From Grammothele lineata (lineage: Eukaryota > Basidiomycota > Agaricomycetes > Polyporales > Polyporaceae), in contig NDFF03000090.1 in the NCBI GenBank assembly GCA_002150815.3, positions 62,001 through 126,000 on the forward strand: a stretch of DNA of 64,000 nucleotides, written 5' to 3'. This document shows, in pieces, positions 45,805-60,062 of this stretch. A model generated the notes under the pieces. That model made no database searches. It had not been told where the DNA came from and saw only the letters and a list, made by a program, of their open reading frames with translations. The number at the start of each line of letters is the position of its first letter. Positions within the stretch are counted from its first letter, which is position 1. The translations under genes and the position numbers were made by a program.

Positions 45805-46481
45805 AGTAAGATAGGGCTCAAGCAAAACCGTCTATGTGGCGTCACGCGTGACGAGCACGTGATAAGTGACCTTCCGCCTGTCCCCCCTCGACCGAAGCTC
45901 GACCAAAGTGCTGTTCTGCTTGGAATTGACTCAAAACAGCTTTATAACCGTTTCATATACTATAAGTGCACAGATTATGAATTAAAGAGAAAGAAGAAGC
46001 ATACAGGAGTCCACAGCGTCGAAAAGGGCCGTGGATAGCACCGGATTAGCTTATTACGGTTCAGGATGAGCGCATCTAATGACCAAAATAATGCCCAGAA
46101 ATGCACGACATGTTTCCAGCAGGCTCTGACGTTTTTACATGCGGTGTTCATGGCACTGGAGCAAAAAGCGGGTGTCCGCTGCTCGACAGGGACAAGCGCC
46201 ACCGCGGTAATTTCCTTTCCGGGAGGTGATTCCTGACTAAACGCCCGCTAGCGCTGAAAAGAAAAAGTATATACGAGGACGACGAGGGCATGCGCAGGAA
46301 ATCTAAAACCTGAGAAACGTAGAGAATCTTATTTTGAATGACTCTCAGGAAGCGAAATTTGACTGAAGACACCAGAGGATCTGGTATATAACTTTTCAGC
46401 GCTGGCCCCCGCCAAATCGTGCGAAGCGTGACAGAAATTGATCACATGACATAGACGGTTTTGCTTGAGCCCTATCTTACT
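45805..46481. mobile_element. MITE-like inverted-repeat element between K3 and K4 (677 bp)
   Basis: A perfect 33-bp inverted repeat starts AGTAAGATAGGGCTCAAGCA on the left (45805-45837) and is mirrored on the right (46449-46481). The interior is more AT-rich than its surroundings and has no long open frame. A TA immediately outside GGGCTC on both sides may be the real target duplication, in which case the AGTAAGA extension is coincidental or older. Non-autonomous; family not recognised. It lies in the region that should hold the K4 promoter. Confidence 0.82.
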
Positions 46482-46760
46482 CATCTCATGTGTGCACATT
46501 GTTAGGCGCTCGACATGGACGCGGAGGACCAGCGCTTGAGGCGTGCGACCTGGTGTTCGATCCCGGGGACGAGCACCGCATTTCCCGAACAGGCATCAAG
46601 TCCAACTTGGATCTCTCCGCCACAGTCGGTCCCGCCACCGCCGGTGGAGTCCGCATTTCATCTCCGGGCTGACATTGCTAACGCTCATCCACTCAAGTTA
46701 GCACCCACACATCTATCACCACTCTGCGTCCGAGCGCCGACGAGGACACCAATAATCAAA

Positions 46761-49556
<2,796 letters not shown>

Positions 49557-49924
49557 ATGGCGACAGTGTTGTGTTATGACAAGTTCTCTTTCCTTGCTCG
49601 TCGGTCGATCCTTGCTTGCTCTATCTGCTGTCCTCCTTCGCTACAATCGCGCATACATATGGACTTGAAGCTTACGATTGCCACTCACACGGAGATCCCA
49701 CGGTGGGCACGAGCTGAACAACCTCGGACGTCCACATCACATTACGAGCCAGGACCACCATCGGGACTCGGTACATACAGCAATGTCTCCGCCACACCTA
49801 AGTCCTCATCAAGGCTCCCAGACCCTCGACACGGCCCCTCTCGGACGGCGGCTGCGAGCTCTCCAGACGAGATGCCAGCGACCTCGAGAAAGCCTGTTTC
49901 GGCTAGGGAACAAGACCGGTATGC
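49557..49924. other. 3' intergenic region between K4 and the FunK1 F relic
   Basis: About 370 bases between the convergent ends of K4 (plus) and FunK1 F (minus). No coding frame, repeat or RNA gene is recognised. Confidence 0.4.
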
Positions 49925-50905
49925 TTACAGGTCCTCGATGTCCCGTACCATCTCACTATACGCCCAATCCTTCAACTCGGCTTGGGCTATCAGCAGGCGG
50001 ACCAAGCCGGCGTCGTGAGTGGTGAGTGGGCCCTTCGTGGCGACTTTTGGCGCTCCTGCATCCGAACTTGGAGGGGACAGCTCAGTGGGAGAAAGCACCG
50101 AATTCGAAAGTATAGTCGCGGGAGTCGCGGGAGGCACCACCGTGGCAGCCGAAGTCGAAGAGACAGCCGGTTGCATGTAGGTCGTTCCAGGCTGGGTTTC
50201 AGGAACGGCTTCCGACCCTCGGAAGGAACCATCATCGTCGGCGCTGCAGGCAGCCTTCCGCCTGGAGTTCTATCTGCTGCGAACTTGACGACAGTTGTCG
50301 CGTGTAAGGGAAGCGAACGACAGTTGTCGCGTGTAAGGGAAGCTACACCTGCACCATCCGGACCGTAGTGCATGCCCATACTTTGAGGTCGATAGTCTTG
50401 TAATAGGAGGCGCAAAGCTCGGCCACCGATGCGAGTGCCTCCTTCAGCAGTTTGTTGCCCAGTGGTGACGCAGGAGGAAGACCTAACGCCCGGGTAGCCA
50501 TCTTCAACCCACCGCCGTAGTGAAAACGTTGCCTAGCCTGATCCGAGACGAATTCCTCATCGTAGTAGAAAGCTGGCACCCATGCACTGTGTATACCAGT
50601 CTTACTTGTCTTATGGAAGCGCACGATGAGATAGTTGAGCACATATACAAACGACTGGACGTCGTCTGACAGGCATTATGGCTTGAAATGAAAGCGCTGC
50701 GAGAGGGCAGATCGGAAAACCAGGTGCCCTGGATAGAGTATATGCAAGTCAGGAGAAGACACGAGGAATAACATCAGAACGGCGTACCACGTTTGAACAG
50801 GTGTCCTAGCCTCTCGATCCATCTGCTCTTGATACTGGCACAAATCCCAGTCGCAAAGAAGCACACTGCGGAAGACGTCTGCCTCTTAACGTCGCTCTTC
50901 TTCCG
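49925..50905 (-). pseudogene. FunK1 kinase F, truncated relic
   Basis: Only the region from the DWD motif onward survives: LLCDWDLCQYQEQMDREA, then GTW followed by FRSALSQRFHFKP in a shifted frame, then a TAA where H has Tyr (KPY). After that come DDVQSFVYVLNYLIVRF and FHYGGGLKMATRALGLPPAS, closest to FunK1 H. The HRD exon and N-lobe are missing, and homology is replaced near 50905 by the block duplicated upstream of FunK1 C and E. The tail keeps GPLTTHDAGLVRLL. It is a dead fragment cut by the segmental duplication. Confidence 0.8.
50286..50343. repeat. Two-copy direct repeat inside FunK1 F
   Basis: CGACAGTTGTCGCGTGTAAG followed by GGAAGC occurs twice in tandem, about 28 bases apart, in the former tail-coding region. 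It fits local slippage in a gene no longer under selection. Confidence 0.8.
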
Positions 50906-51594
50906 CCGGTACCGCTCGATTGAGCATGAGGCGGGCGACGCACCACATTTGGTGTGTCGAGGCACCGACTCGGAGTGAACAAACTTGAAGTTCGGCCCAC
51001 CTCGCGCGTACGCCCGCGCAGGGCTGACCTCTCAAATTATTATCCTAGACAAATAATAAAACCCCATACAACCTTGTGTAAGCACAAAGTAACAGTACCG
51101 ACATTGCGGGAGCTCGAGAGAGGATGGGCGGTGGCTTCAAGAAGGTGGTCAGCAGCATGGGCGCTTCACTGCATTCCAAAAACGGCACAGTTATCAACTC
51201 CGCCGCGGCGACTGCGCGTGACGCCCAAGTTCGTTTTCTGTGCCGACCACCGTCGCCCGTTCCATTGTCCCTTATACACCACACCGCAGTTTTCATTGGA
51301 CAACAAAGGACCAATACAATCTTTGTGAGTTATGCAGTATCGCGGAGTTGCGAACGCTCACGTATGCGATCGATCGGATAAGCAGTCCCCACCACCGCTA
51401 TCCCGGCCTTCCGTGCAGCATCCGTCCACATTGTAGCCCAGCCGAACAAATCGAGCGAACAAAAAGTGACTCACATCAAATATAAAACCGAACCCTTCCC
51501 AGCTCCGTCAGTTTCCTCCGTTTCCCTCTCTGCTACCCTCCCGTCTGACCACCATCCCCTTCCTCTCGCCACTCGTGACGACGACGACGACGCG
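50906..51594 (+). promoter_or_regulatory. Upstream region of FunK1 E with TATA box
   Basis: Homologous, in inverted orientation, to 39080-38386 upstream of FunK1 C and in part to 11430-11780. TATAAAA at 51481-51487 lies about 110 bases before the proposed ATG at 51595, and an in-frame ATG at 51466 lies above it and is therefore unlikely to be used. The conserved non-coding block makes it a candidate for shared FunK1 control. Confidence 0.6.
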
Positions 51595-54500
51595 ATGCAG
51601 ACAGACAGCGCTCCATCCGGGAGCAACGAGCCGCCGGCACCGCCTAGCACACCTCCGAGAAACGCTTTGCCTCCTGAGAGTGGTCCTACCCCAAACAACC
51701 ACGCCCCCAGCACCTTCAACGAGCGCGCCTTCGACAAAAAGACCAACAAGGCTCTTGGGCGACTCTTAGCAGATCGTTACGCCATGAATCGCTTCCATCT
51801 GCTCTCTGAGCCCGTGTTTGACAGTGTGGTGAAGGGCGATGCTCCGACCGCCGACGACCGCGCCAAGTTCGTGGCACCCGACCTTTCGAAGGTGGAGAAC
51901 GAGAAGGACATCTATCCTGAGTTTGTGAGCAGCCGCTGTCAAATTCCCTCGTATCGATGCTGATTCGATCACAGACACGAACTTGCAACTCTGTATTCGT
52001 TGCTGCGGGCAAGAGAGAGCGGCTCTGCGCTCTGAACACGGCTACGTACAAATCTGATGACGGTAATCAGAGCGCGAAGGACACGGTGAACGACGGGGGT
52101 ATCTACTTCAACGACGAGTTTGCTCGTCATGCAACGGAACTTTCGGAAGCCACGCGGAGCAAATTGGAGGCGAAGGGAAAGAACGTTGTCGATCTCGGTC
52201 GACGATCATGGCATCACGTGGTCGTTCCCGTCGAGGTCAAGAATAGCGTGAAGCGATCTGCGTTTGTGTTCGAGCGGAAGAAGAAGACGAAGGGGCAGGC
52301 AGGGTCTGAGGAGACGAGAACCCTCGGGGAAGGAGGGCAATTGGAGGAGACCACGGAGCAGGGTGCGGGCCCATCGTCTAAGGTTTGTTGTCCGACCCTC
52401 CCTCCCCGAGCCGCGACTAATGGCCCTTGATTAGAGTGCTACGGATCCTTCTTGTGACGGCGTTGGCTCGGTCACGAACGACCCTGTGGACTCCGCCAAG
52501 ACGGCTGATGGTAGCCCGGCGCCGCCCACGGGCAAGGACTCACCGTCCGAAACCCCTCCATTTGTGCGTCAGGGTCACGATGCGGAGGAAGCGCTTGCGC
52601 AGTGGGCGGAGTACGTGTCTAATGTCCTCAAGCACCAACATCGCACCTTCCTTTACGCCGTGTATGTCTGTGGAGCACTTGCGCGCTTGTGCTACTACGA
52701 CCGAGTGGGCGTCTTCATCTCCGAGGCTTTCGACTGGACGGCGACCACATCCCTCCTGCACACCTTCCTTTGGAAGTTGGCTCACATGTCGGATGCGGAG
52801 ATGGGCTACGATCCGACCGCGACACTCGCCGAGGATGAGGCAGACATTAAGGCGTTCCGGGATATGGCGACGAACAATGATGTCCCTCCCGCAGTCCAGA
52901 AGATGGTCGAGGCCGCGCTCTCGCACCACTGTCCGATATACAAGCTCCTCGTCGAGGACCAGCCTGCGTCGACCAACGAGCGGTACGCTGACGGCCCCCT
53001 CGAACCTTCTCCGCGGTCCGAGGTTCCACTCGATAACCCTCCTTCGTCCCCGCGCCCCGGTCCCCGGCAGTTCCTCGTGGGGAAGCCGACGTTTGCGGCT
53101 GACGGACTGTTCGGGCGGTGTACTCGCGGCTACGTCGCGTACGACCTCTCGACGGGTCAGCTGTGCTGGCTTAAGGACTCCTGGCGTCCTTACGTCGAAG
53201 GTCGGTCACGGCAAGAGCATGCCGTGTACAAGCTCTTTGAGCAAGTCAAAGAGACTCGTATGGACGTGGGTATTCCGACGCTCGTCTGTGGCGGTGACGT
53301 TGGCGGACCTCATGCGCAGAGGACCACGGTACAAGACCGACTGGGTTTCGCTGGTAAACCTGCGCCGGTCCTGCGCGTTCACTATCGCATTGTCATCAAG
53401 GAAGTCGGGATCCCGTTGACCGAGTTCCAGCACTTCTGGCAACTGGCGAGGCTCTTCACGGAGGCCATCTCTGGTAGGCCATCGTTCTTGATCCTCTCCA
53501 GTGATTGTGTATTGAAATTTCTTGGCACCGATAGCACATCACGCCGCATGGACATTCGCGCACGTCCTTCACCGGGATGTCAGCATTGGGAACATCCTCA
53601 TTAATCCGACAACTCGGAAGGCGCTCCTTATCGACTGGGACATTTCGCGCTTGGAGTGCGAGCTTGGCACGGGACCTATGGAACCTGATCGTTCTGTGAG
53701 CTAGCGTCTAAGTTCGTTATACGCGAGCTGAAGCTGATGTTGTGCACAGGGCACGTGGATGAATCGTTCTGCACTGTCGATGTTGTACCCTCGCAAGCCG
53801 TACCGTCTCTACGACGACCTGGAGGGGTTCGTTCACGACTATCACTATCTCGTCCTGCGCTACCACACCGTGTGGAAACTAGGCTGCTCTCTCGAACTCT
53901 TCGTGAAGGGCAATTACGAGGACGTCGGGGTCTCCGATGGCATCCTCACAGGAGGCGTTTGGAAGTGCAATGTTATGGAGAAATCGAAGCCTCCGTTCAC
54001 AGCTGTCGACAACCCTGGCATCGACGCAGTCCTCCTCCAACTTGCGCGGGTCTGTTCCGAACACTACTCTCACGTTGACTCTGAACGTATGGAAGAAATG
54101 TACGGTATTCCTACGAAGTCTCAAAGTCAAGACACTGTGAAGGAGGCCTCTTCCAACACCATTACTCCTAGCTACTCCAAGTTTGACGACAACCCCTTTT
54201 TTTCTCGCAAGCCCGATGAGGCAACTACCGAGGTTTCCCAGACGTCTGTTCCGGAGCCTAGCGCACCGCCGTGCGATATCGACGGCCCGCTCTCATCCCA
54301 CGAAAAAGTGTACTTCGCGTTTAAGGCACACGAGTCGAAAGGGAGGACTGGCATAAGCGACAAGGCACCCGATCAGTTCGCCCTCTTCAAGAAGACAGCT
54401 GCTTTGCAGCAGTCGACGGCGACCAAGACCAACGACGTATCTTCAATGCCAGCCCAGTCCCCTCACATCACCGCCAACGAACAGATAGACACCCGTGCTG

Positions 54501-54748
54501 GCTCTGCGCGCCAGGCGCAGGAGGCGAAGACTCGTCGGGAGGCGCAGGAGAAGGCCGACCCAGAGAAAAAGAAAGCGGCGGCGCAAGAGAGCCGCCTCCG
54601 CAAGCGGAAGCCGGAGCAGGCGGAGTCCGAGAACGGTACGCAGGCGGACGACCGCGGCGAGGGCTCGTCGTCCGCGGGCGTGCGTCGGATGGGCCCGCCT
54701 CCCGCGAAACGAGGGCGGAGGGGTCGAGGACGGAGGGGTCGTGGGTGA
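51595..54748 (+). CDS. FunK1 fungal-type protein kinase E (intact)
   Basis: Five exons with consistent phases: 51595-51924, 51975-52382, 52435-53473, 53535-53695 and 53750-54748, giving about 978 residues. The layout is as in FunK1 C: N-terminal region (RTCNSVFVAAGKRERL), HTFLWKLAHMSDAEMGYD, GRCTRGYVAYDLSTGQL, LVCGGDVGG, catalytic HRDVSIGN at 53570, DWD (LLIDWDI), GTWMNRSALSMLYPRKPYR. The tail carries DIDGPLSSHEKVYFAFKAH, a Lys/Arg/Glu-rich coiled segment and a final RG-rich end. It is largely the same as C, but between SLELFVKGNYED and LLQLARV it differs while B and C agree, which suggests a mosaic history. No stop or frameshift. Function beyond being a kinase-like protein is unknown. Confidence 0.9.
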
Positions 54749-55679
54749 GGGTTTGTTGTGGGCTTCGGGGATAGGTTCGGTTTCTTTGTACGCGTGTCGA
54801 TGTTCTGCGTTTGTGTATGTCTACGATTGTTAATGCATGCTGTGGCGAATCATCAATCGTGTATACGTCGGCCCGAGTTCTAGATACTGACAGGAGCACG
54901 GCCGCACATGCTGGTCGTTCTGCCACAATAAACGGGCGATAACCGCATATTCCGGGGAGGTATGAGGGGCCAGGAGAGGGAGGAATGCGGGCCATTGGGG
55001 CGAAAAAGCGGGTCGATCTGAGAGACTGGACTCCGAACAAAGGCGTCGGGCGGAGACTCGGCGTGCAGGCAGTAAGGTTAGGGCGAGAACGCAGTGCAAA
55101 GCACACAACTGAAATGGCATTTGACGAAGACGAGCATAATGTACTAGTGATACAACGCAACAAGATACAGCAACGGGGTCCATGGTGGCATGCTTGACTC
55201 ACGGCGACTGCTAGACTAGGGGAAAAGCAGGAGGAGAGGAAATAGACGGTATTCACCTTGAAACTTGCCCTCATGAGATTTGCAAACACGCGAGTGCACA
55301 AATTCGTGGTCAGTCCTTCACGTAGCGTCGGCACAAACTGAACTGGAACTCACCTAGATGACTACGCCTATCCTATAGTCTTACCCTCCCGTAGTTCCGC
55401 AATACCGCATGGCATGGCCAGCTCGCCTCGGACACGAGAGCCTGCAAGGTCCTGAGCGTGTGCAAGATTTTGTAACGTCGTGCGGGGCACGGGGCACGTT
55501 TGGTTGTTGAAGAAGCTTGCTCTAGAATAGCACAGATAGAGGCCGTAGAGAGCGAGAGATGCAAGTCAGGCGGCATAAGAGTCGAAGCAGGGGAGGGAGG
55601 AGAGGGATACGGTTTTGTAAGTTGTAACAGCGAGATCGGTCTGCCTTGTCGCGTCCAAGGGGCGACGTTTAGGGCAGGC
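54749..55679. other. 3' flank of FunK1 E
   Basis: 54749-54861 and about 55030-55190 match the 3' flank of FunK1 C in inverted orientation. About 165 bases between them (54862-55030) have no counterpart at C, so one copy gained or lost sequence. Beyond 55195 the duplication ends. The remainder to 55679 holds no recognisable gene. Confidence 0.6.
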
Positions 55680-55890
55680 GCTGCGAGGCTCGACGCGCCC
55701 ACGGCAACTTGTCGCACGCCTGCCGCTTTCTCTTTCGTCCACCTCGCCAGTCTCCTCTCCTTTTCTGGCTCACCGGCATACCACGAGAAGTGGCCTTTTG
55801 CTTGATTGTCTCGTAGAGACGACGCGGGCTTGCTCTTGTGTACTCTGTGCTCTCCACGGATCCTACCAATCATATCATGCACATATCCAG
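55680..55890 (-). pseudogene. FunK1 G-type tail relic
   Basis: The minus strand reads YAGEPEKERRLARWTKEKAA, which matches the FunK1 G tail CAGEPDEQGKVVRWTREEAE, with stops on both sides. No kinase motifs are nearby. It is a short fragment, so confidence rests on this one stretch. Confidence 0.5.
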
Positions 55891-56093
55891 TGGAGTGAGT
55901 CAGTGTCTATATACCTTATGTCCGAGATCGCAATGTCACGGTCTCGTCTGACATCATGACAAGCTGCTTTGACTCGTGTGGTCTTCGACCATGATATGCA
56001 CTGACTGTTGCTTCCGTAGGTGAAGCTAGAGCCTGAAGGAAGCTGGGGCGCTGGCAGTGATCACCTCATTCACGACATATTGAACTTGTCATC

Positions 56094-57060
56094 ATGATCT
56101 TCTCCAAGAGCACTGCTGCTGCTGCCGCGCTCTTCCTTGGGACGTCTATGCAAGTGGAGGTGCACGCCTCGATTTGACCTATGCTTGGGCTCGCCGGGCG
56201 TACGCCTATACGAGGCGACTCAAACCGCCCGTCAGTTGGTCAGCCGTGCGGGCTAGTCGATATCGCCAGGACATTCGACACTATGGAGGCGATCCCGGTC
56301 AAGAGCGACCGTACGTTCTCGGCGCTCAACACGGACTTCTTCAGCTCGTACGTACGTGTCAAGTCTTCTTCTCGAATACGGTGCTAACTACTTCGGCATA
56401 CAGAGACGTGGACGGCTCGTAGCAGATCGTAGATGCGAAGTTCGACCCCACGGGCACCGGGCATAGCTTCCAGCCGCTCAAGGCCTCATCTCGCTCACCG
56501 CTGTGGGAGGCTTCGGCAACTGCATCGTCGTTGAGAAGAACAAGGCGCAATACAAGGGTGTCGCGCCACGGATGAACAAGAAGCTCAGCTCCCTCACTCT
56601 CCGAGATGGCTCGGAGGTCCAGACAATCATCGTCGATGGAGAAACACAGATTGTGGCTGTCGTCCCGAACACGAATGTCGGTGAAGACGGCGCCGAGAGC
56701 ACTCTCGCAGCGACGGCGGTCGGGACGACGACCTCGTTCAGCATCCCGGCTTCAGTGACGTCCGTGGGTGGGGTGTCAACGATCGACTCCTCACCTGGAC
56801 GGCCATCCTCCGCCATCACCTCTGCGGCGACAGTGGCCTTCGACTCCTCTTCCGCAGGCTCGAGCATCCCGTCGCCTCCCGTGGCGGCGTTGGATTCCGC
56901 GCCTGTGCTCGAGAGCATTCCTTCGACTTCTGTGACGACGTTTGACTTCTCGCCTGTCGCAGCCTCAGCTTCTCCTGTGACCGTCACGATGACGGTGTAT
57001 GCGGGCACTACGGGCGGGGCGGCCATGCGGGCGGTGCTCACCTTCACCCGTGACTGCTAA
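56094..57060 (+). pseudogene. Dead copy of the small secreted protein at 58685
   Basis: The ATG at 56094 begins a signal-peptide-like MIFSKSTAAAAALFLGTSMQ, then HASI followed by TGA at 56175-56177 where the live copy has HAAIAP. Homology continues in frame (NRPSVGQPCGLVDIARTFDT), an intron follows at the same place, and exon two reads RDVDGS then TAG at 56420-56422. Further on GGFGNCIVVEK matches GGFGNCVVVQQ. An open frame of 185 codons at the 3' end (56503-57060) has drifted into a Ser/Thr/Val-rich tail. Keeping the intron position means it arose by DNA duplication, not retrocopying. Confidence 0.82.
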
Positions 57061-58480
57061 GCAACTGCCGTGGCTGAGTTGGTGAACCCCGTTCCCTGTC
57101 TCTGTTTCCGCTCATCGCCGACACGTTGGAGCAGGGGGCTATGCATGACGATTTATGAATGACCCATGGCTGGAGATAGAGCTTCTTGGGGGAGCGTTGA
57201 CATACTGATGTGGGCTGTGCCTCATTACCGCGAAGGAAATGAAGGTGGTCGTGTACGAGACTGTACGTTAGTGAGGTCTTCCATTTCACTGCTAAAGGCT
57301 TGTGCCGACGCAAGGACACGTCATGTGCGAGCGAATTTAGATTTAGGTGGGATTGCCGCCTTTCGAAGTCTTCTCACTGGATCAAGAACTTTGTGGCGTC
57401 CTTCGATTAGCCGTAAGACGAACAGTACAGTTCAAGCAGAGTTAACGTTCTGCACTAGGCTGTGCATCTGTTTCTGGTGGATGGATCCTCGAGCTCCGTG
57501 CAATTGCAGTCTCCAGGCTACAGCCTGCACCGCACGGTGCTTCGATGTCAAGAGCTTCTCGGTGGACTCTGGCTGCGAAGGTTGGTCCACCTCTCGTCAG
57601 GCTGCTGGTAGTAACGGTCATCTCGAAGGTATTTCTGAACGCTGTTTTGCATGGGTGCCACTAGTCATGTTCTTAGATTCGGGACGTGCCTCTCCGAAGC
57701 GACTCGGGGAACACACCGTTTCTATGGTTTTCCCGTGCTTCGGCCCGGCCCGGTAGCCCGCTGAGCCGTTTGGGGGTGAGGCTACAGCGCCTATCAACGG
57801 TGAGGACCGTTTGAGCACACGGGCCATGCATCGCCGGCATCGCACATTTCCTCATGTTCCCGACTTGAATGTTCTAACCTAGTCACTCTTCTCGTCATAC
57901 TCGCAAACACGGCTATTTACCCACACAACGCAGCCGGCCGTGATGCGTAACGTCACCGTGAAAAACCGCACTTCTGATCGCGGCGGAGTCTTACCAAACT
58001 CGAAGTTACTCCTGGAGTGACGGGGTCAGCCGAGCTCAATCTGCTGCCACAGCAAGATGGTCGTCCTGCATGGCTGGTCTTATTACCGGCCCAACTTTTG
58101 CTCTGTTCGAATCGGTGAGCGTGGACGGCCTCGACCAATTTGTCCACGATTAGGCTAACTGACGCGGCCCAGGGTGCGAAAAGGTGAATGCGTCACGCCT
58201 TCCGATTCGAGTTTGGAAGCACTCAGCACAGGTACGCTTCTATTGAGCTACGTCCGCGCATTCATCGCAGCCTGACGTCGTGGCGCATCGGTTGCCCCCC
58301 TTATCGGGCAGGTTTCATAGTTACACGCTGTCGTCAACGAGGTGTCCACGAATTCGAGAGGCAGGCACTCTCCCGCCCCCGACGCGACACAATTGAACCT
58401 GCCTGTTGGATGCCATCATTATGCACCAATATCCGTCCAACTCAACGCCCCTTCCCCTTGTCTCCGAGCGGGCCTGGTCG
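57061..58480. other. Intergenic region without a supported gene
   Basis: Contains a 196-codon plus-strand frame (57166-57756) with no domain, no paralogue and no splice pattern, so I do not call it. The 3' half should hold the promoter of the secreted-protein gene. No repeat or RNA gene seen. Confidence 0.4.
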
Positions 58481-58485
58481 AGGAG

Positions 58486-58491
58486 TATATA
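58486..58491 (+). promoter_or_regulatory. TATA box of the secreted-protein gene
   Basis: TATATA within GGAGTATATAGGGC, about 195 bases upstream of the ATG at 58685, followed by a pyrimidine-rich leader. Position and sequence suit a highly expressed secreted-protein gene. Confidence 0.6.
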
Positions 58492-58684
58492 GGGCGGGCC
58501 GGTTGAGCGTGCATTCTCCATCTCGCACCGCACTTCCTTCCTCTTCTCAACGTACCGAGGCCGGATCCTCTTCTCGTCGTCCCTCACCCGTAGTCGGCTG
58601 GCACACCTGCTCTCTCCTCTCATCGCTCGCTTCCTCTTTACGCTTCGCACCACTCTGCCTCTTCCTTTTTAGGCCGAAATCAGG

Positions 58685-59535
58685 ATGCTCTTCACCAAGA
58701 ACCTCTTCGCCGTCGCGGCCCTCCTCCTTGGTGCCGCCCTCCAGGCGCATGCGCATGCGGCGATCGCGCCCCAGCTCGGCGTCAGCGGCGCCTCGGTGCG
58801 GTCGGACGTGCAGCGCCCATCCAAGGCGAAGCCGTGCGGAAGGACGGACATCGCGCAGACCTTTGACACCTCGGGCACAATCCCGCTCAACAGCAACGGC
58901 ACGTTCTCCACGACGATCACCAACTTCAATGCGTACGTACTTTTTGGACGGTCGTGCGATGGCCTGGTGGCTTTGAGGCGTTGACGCGAAACTTGTTTTG
59001 TCTTTGGGTATGCTTAGCGGCAGGGACGGCTCGCTGGAGATTAAGAACGTCCAGGTCGACGCGGCCGGTACGGGCGAGAGCTTTGTCCCCGCGACGATGC
59101 TCCAGAACGGCATCGAGGTACGTCCCTGGCTCTCCTTCGCAGCCTCAAGTGTAGTCCGTAGCTGACGCGTCTCAAACGCAGCGACCGAAGACCTCCGGCG
59201 AGACGGCGCAGCTTCAGGTGCAGCTCCCTGCGGGGACCACCTGCACGGGTGGCACGACTGGCGACAAATGTCTCGTCTCGTTCACCACGGCCGGCGGCTT
59301 CGGCAACTGCGTCGTCGTCCAGCAGGGTGCCGCGTCCGGGGATGCCTCTGATGCTAGCGCTGCGTCCGGCGATGCGTCCGCGGCCGCGACGTCCGCAGAA
59401 CCGAACGCAGCCGCGACGTCTGTGGAACCGAACGCGAGCGTGAGCACGAGCAAGGCGAGGATGGCGACGATCAAGACCGGCGGGAAGACCGCCGCCGCGG
59501 CCTCGGCAGCTGCTACCACCGGCCCTGCGAACTGA
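58685..59535 (+). CDS. Small secreted protein, Gas1-like type of Agaricomycetes
   Basis: About 233 residues in three exons: 58685-58932, 59018-59117 and 59182-59535, with phases consistent. The signal peptide MLFTKNLFAVAALLLGAALQ ends near AHAHA. The mature part begins AAIAPQLGVSGASVRSDVQR and has RPSKAKPCGRTDIAQ, NFNAGRDGS, TTCTGGTTGDKCLVSF and TAGGFGNCVVV. It ends in a Ser/Ala/Thr-rich tail that could be O-glycosylated or a weak anchor region. The core resembles small secreted proteins often labelled Gas1-like in mushroom genomes. That name comes from an appressorium protein, and I have not confirmed homology. No catalytic motif is visible. A pseudogene copy lies 1.6 kb upstream. Confidence 0.85.
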
Positions 59536-60062
59536 GAGGTACGTATTCTTGAATCGTACGCCCTCCCCTTGCTAACGTCTCTGTCTATAGATACCGGTAA
59601 GCCTGGGGAGAGGGCCGTATCCTATCGTGTTCTGTGGCCCAAGCAGGCGACGCCTGCGTGTGGTCTGGCCATCGGCTATGCGCGGCGTCCAGGACTCTAC
59701 ATACGTTGAACATTGAATGCGAGATGTCTTGATTTGTCAATGAACATATTTGACGTCTTGTTACTGGTCTGGCCTCGCGCGACGTGGAGAAGGTGCTCGT
59801 TCTGGGGCGCCAGTTCTGGTGACTTTGAATCTTTACAGCCCATCAACGCCGGCCCGAATTGTGTGTTTTACTTCGAGGGTAGACGACAAGGGGAAAAAAT
59901 AAGACCGAGTCTGAGTCGTGGAAGGTAGACAACGAAGAGGTCCGAGTCGGTCTAGATGACGAGAGACTGTGTGAACGTATGGTGTACGTTCACACCTTGT
60001 ATCGCCCGATTTCAGGGTTTGTATGTCGCATACAGTCTACGGAAACTGGTTATAATGCCCTA
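59536..60062. other. Intergenic region between the secreted-protein gene and FunK1 G
   Basis: About 530 bases between convergent genes. No coding frame, repeat or RNA gene recognised. Confidence 0.4.

Noticed and set aside
51466..51594. Upstream ATG of FunK1 E at 51466
   Set aside because: The TATA box at 51481 lies downstream of it, so transcription should start after this ATG; 51595 is preferred. The same reasoning applies to FunK1 C.
52427..53419. 330-codon plus-strand frame overlapping FunK1 E
   Set aside because: Out-of-frame shadow of exon 3; the correct frame carries the kinase motifs. The same kind of shadow occurs in FunK1 C (36582-37316).
57166..57756. 196-codon plus-strand open frame
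   Set aside because: No domain, paralogue, splice pattern or clear start context. It may be chance in GC-rich DNA.
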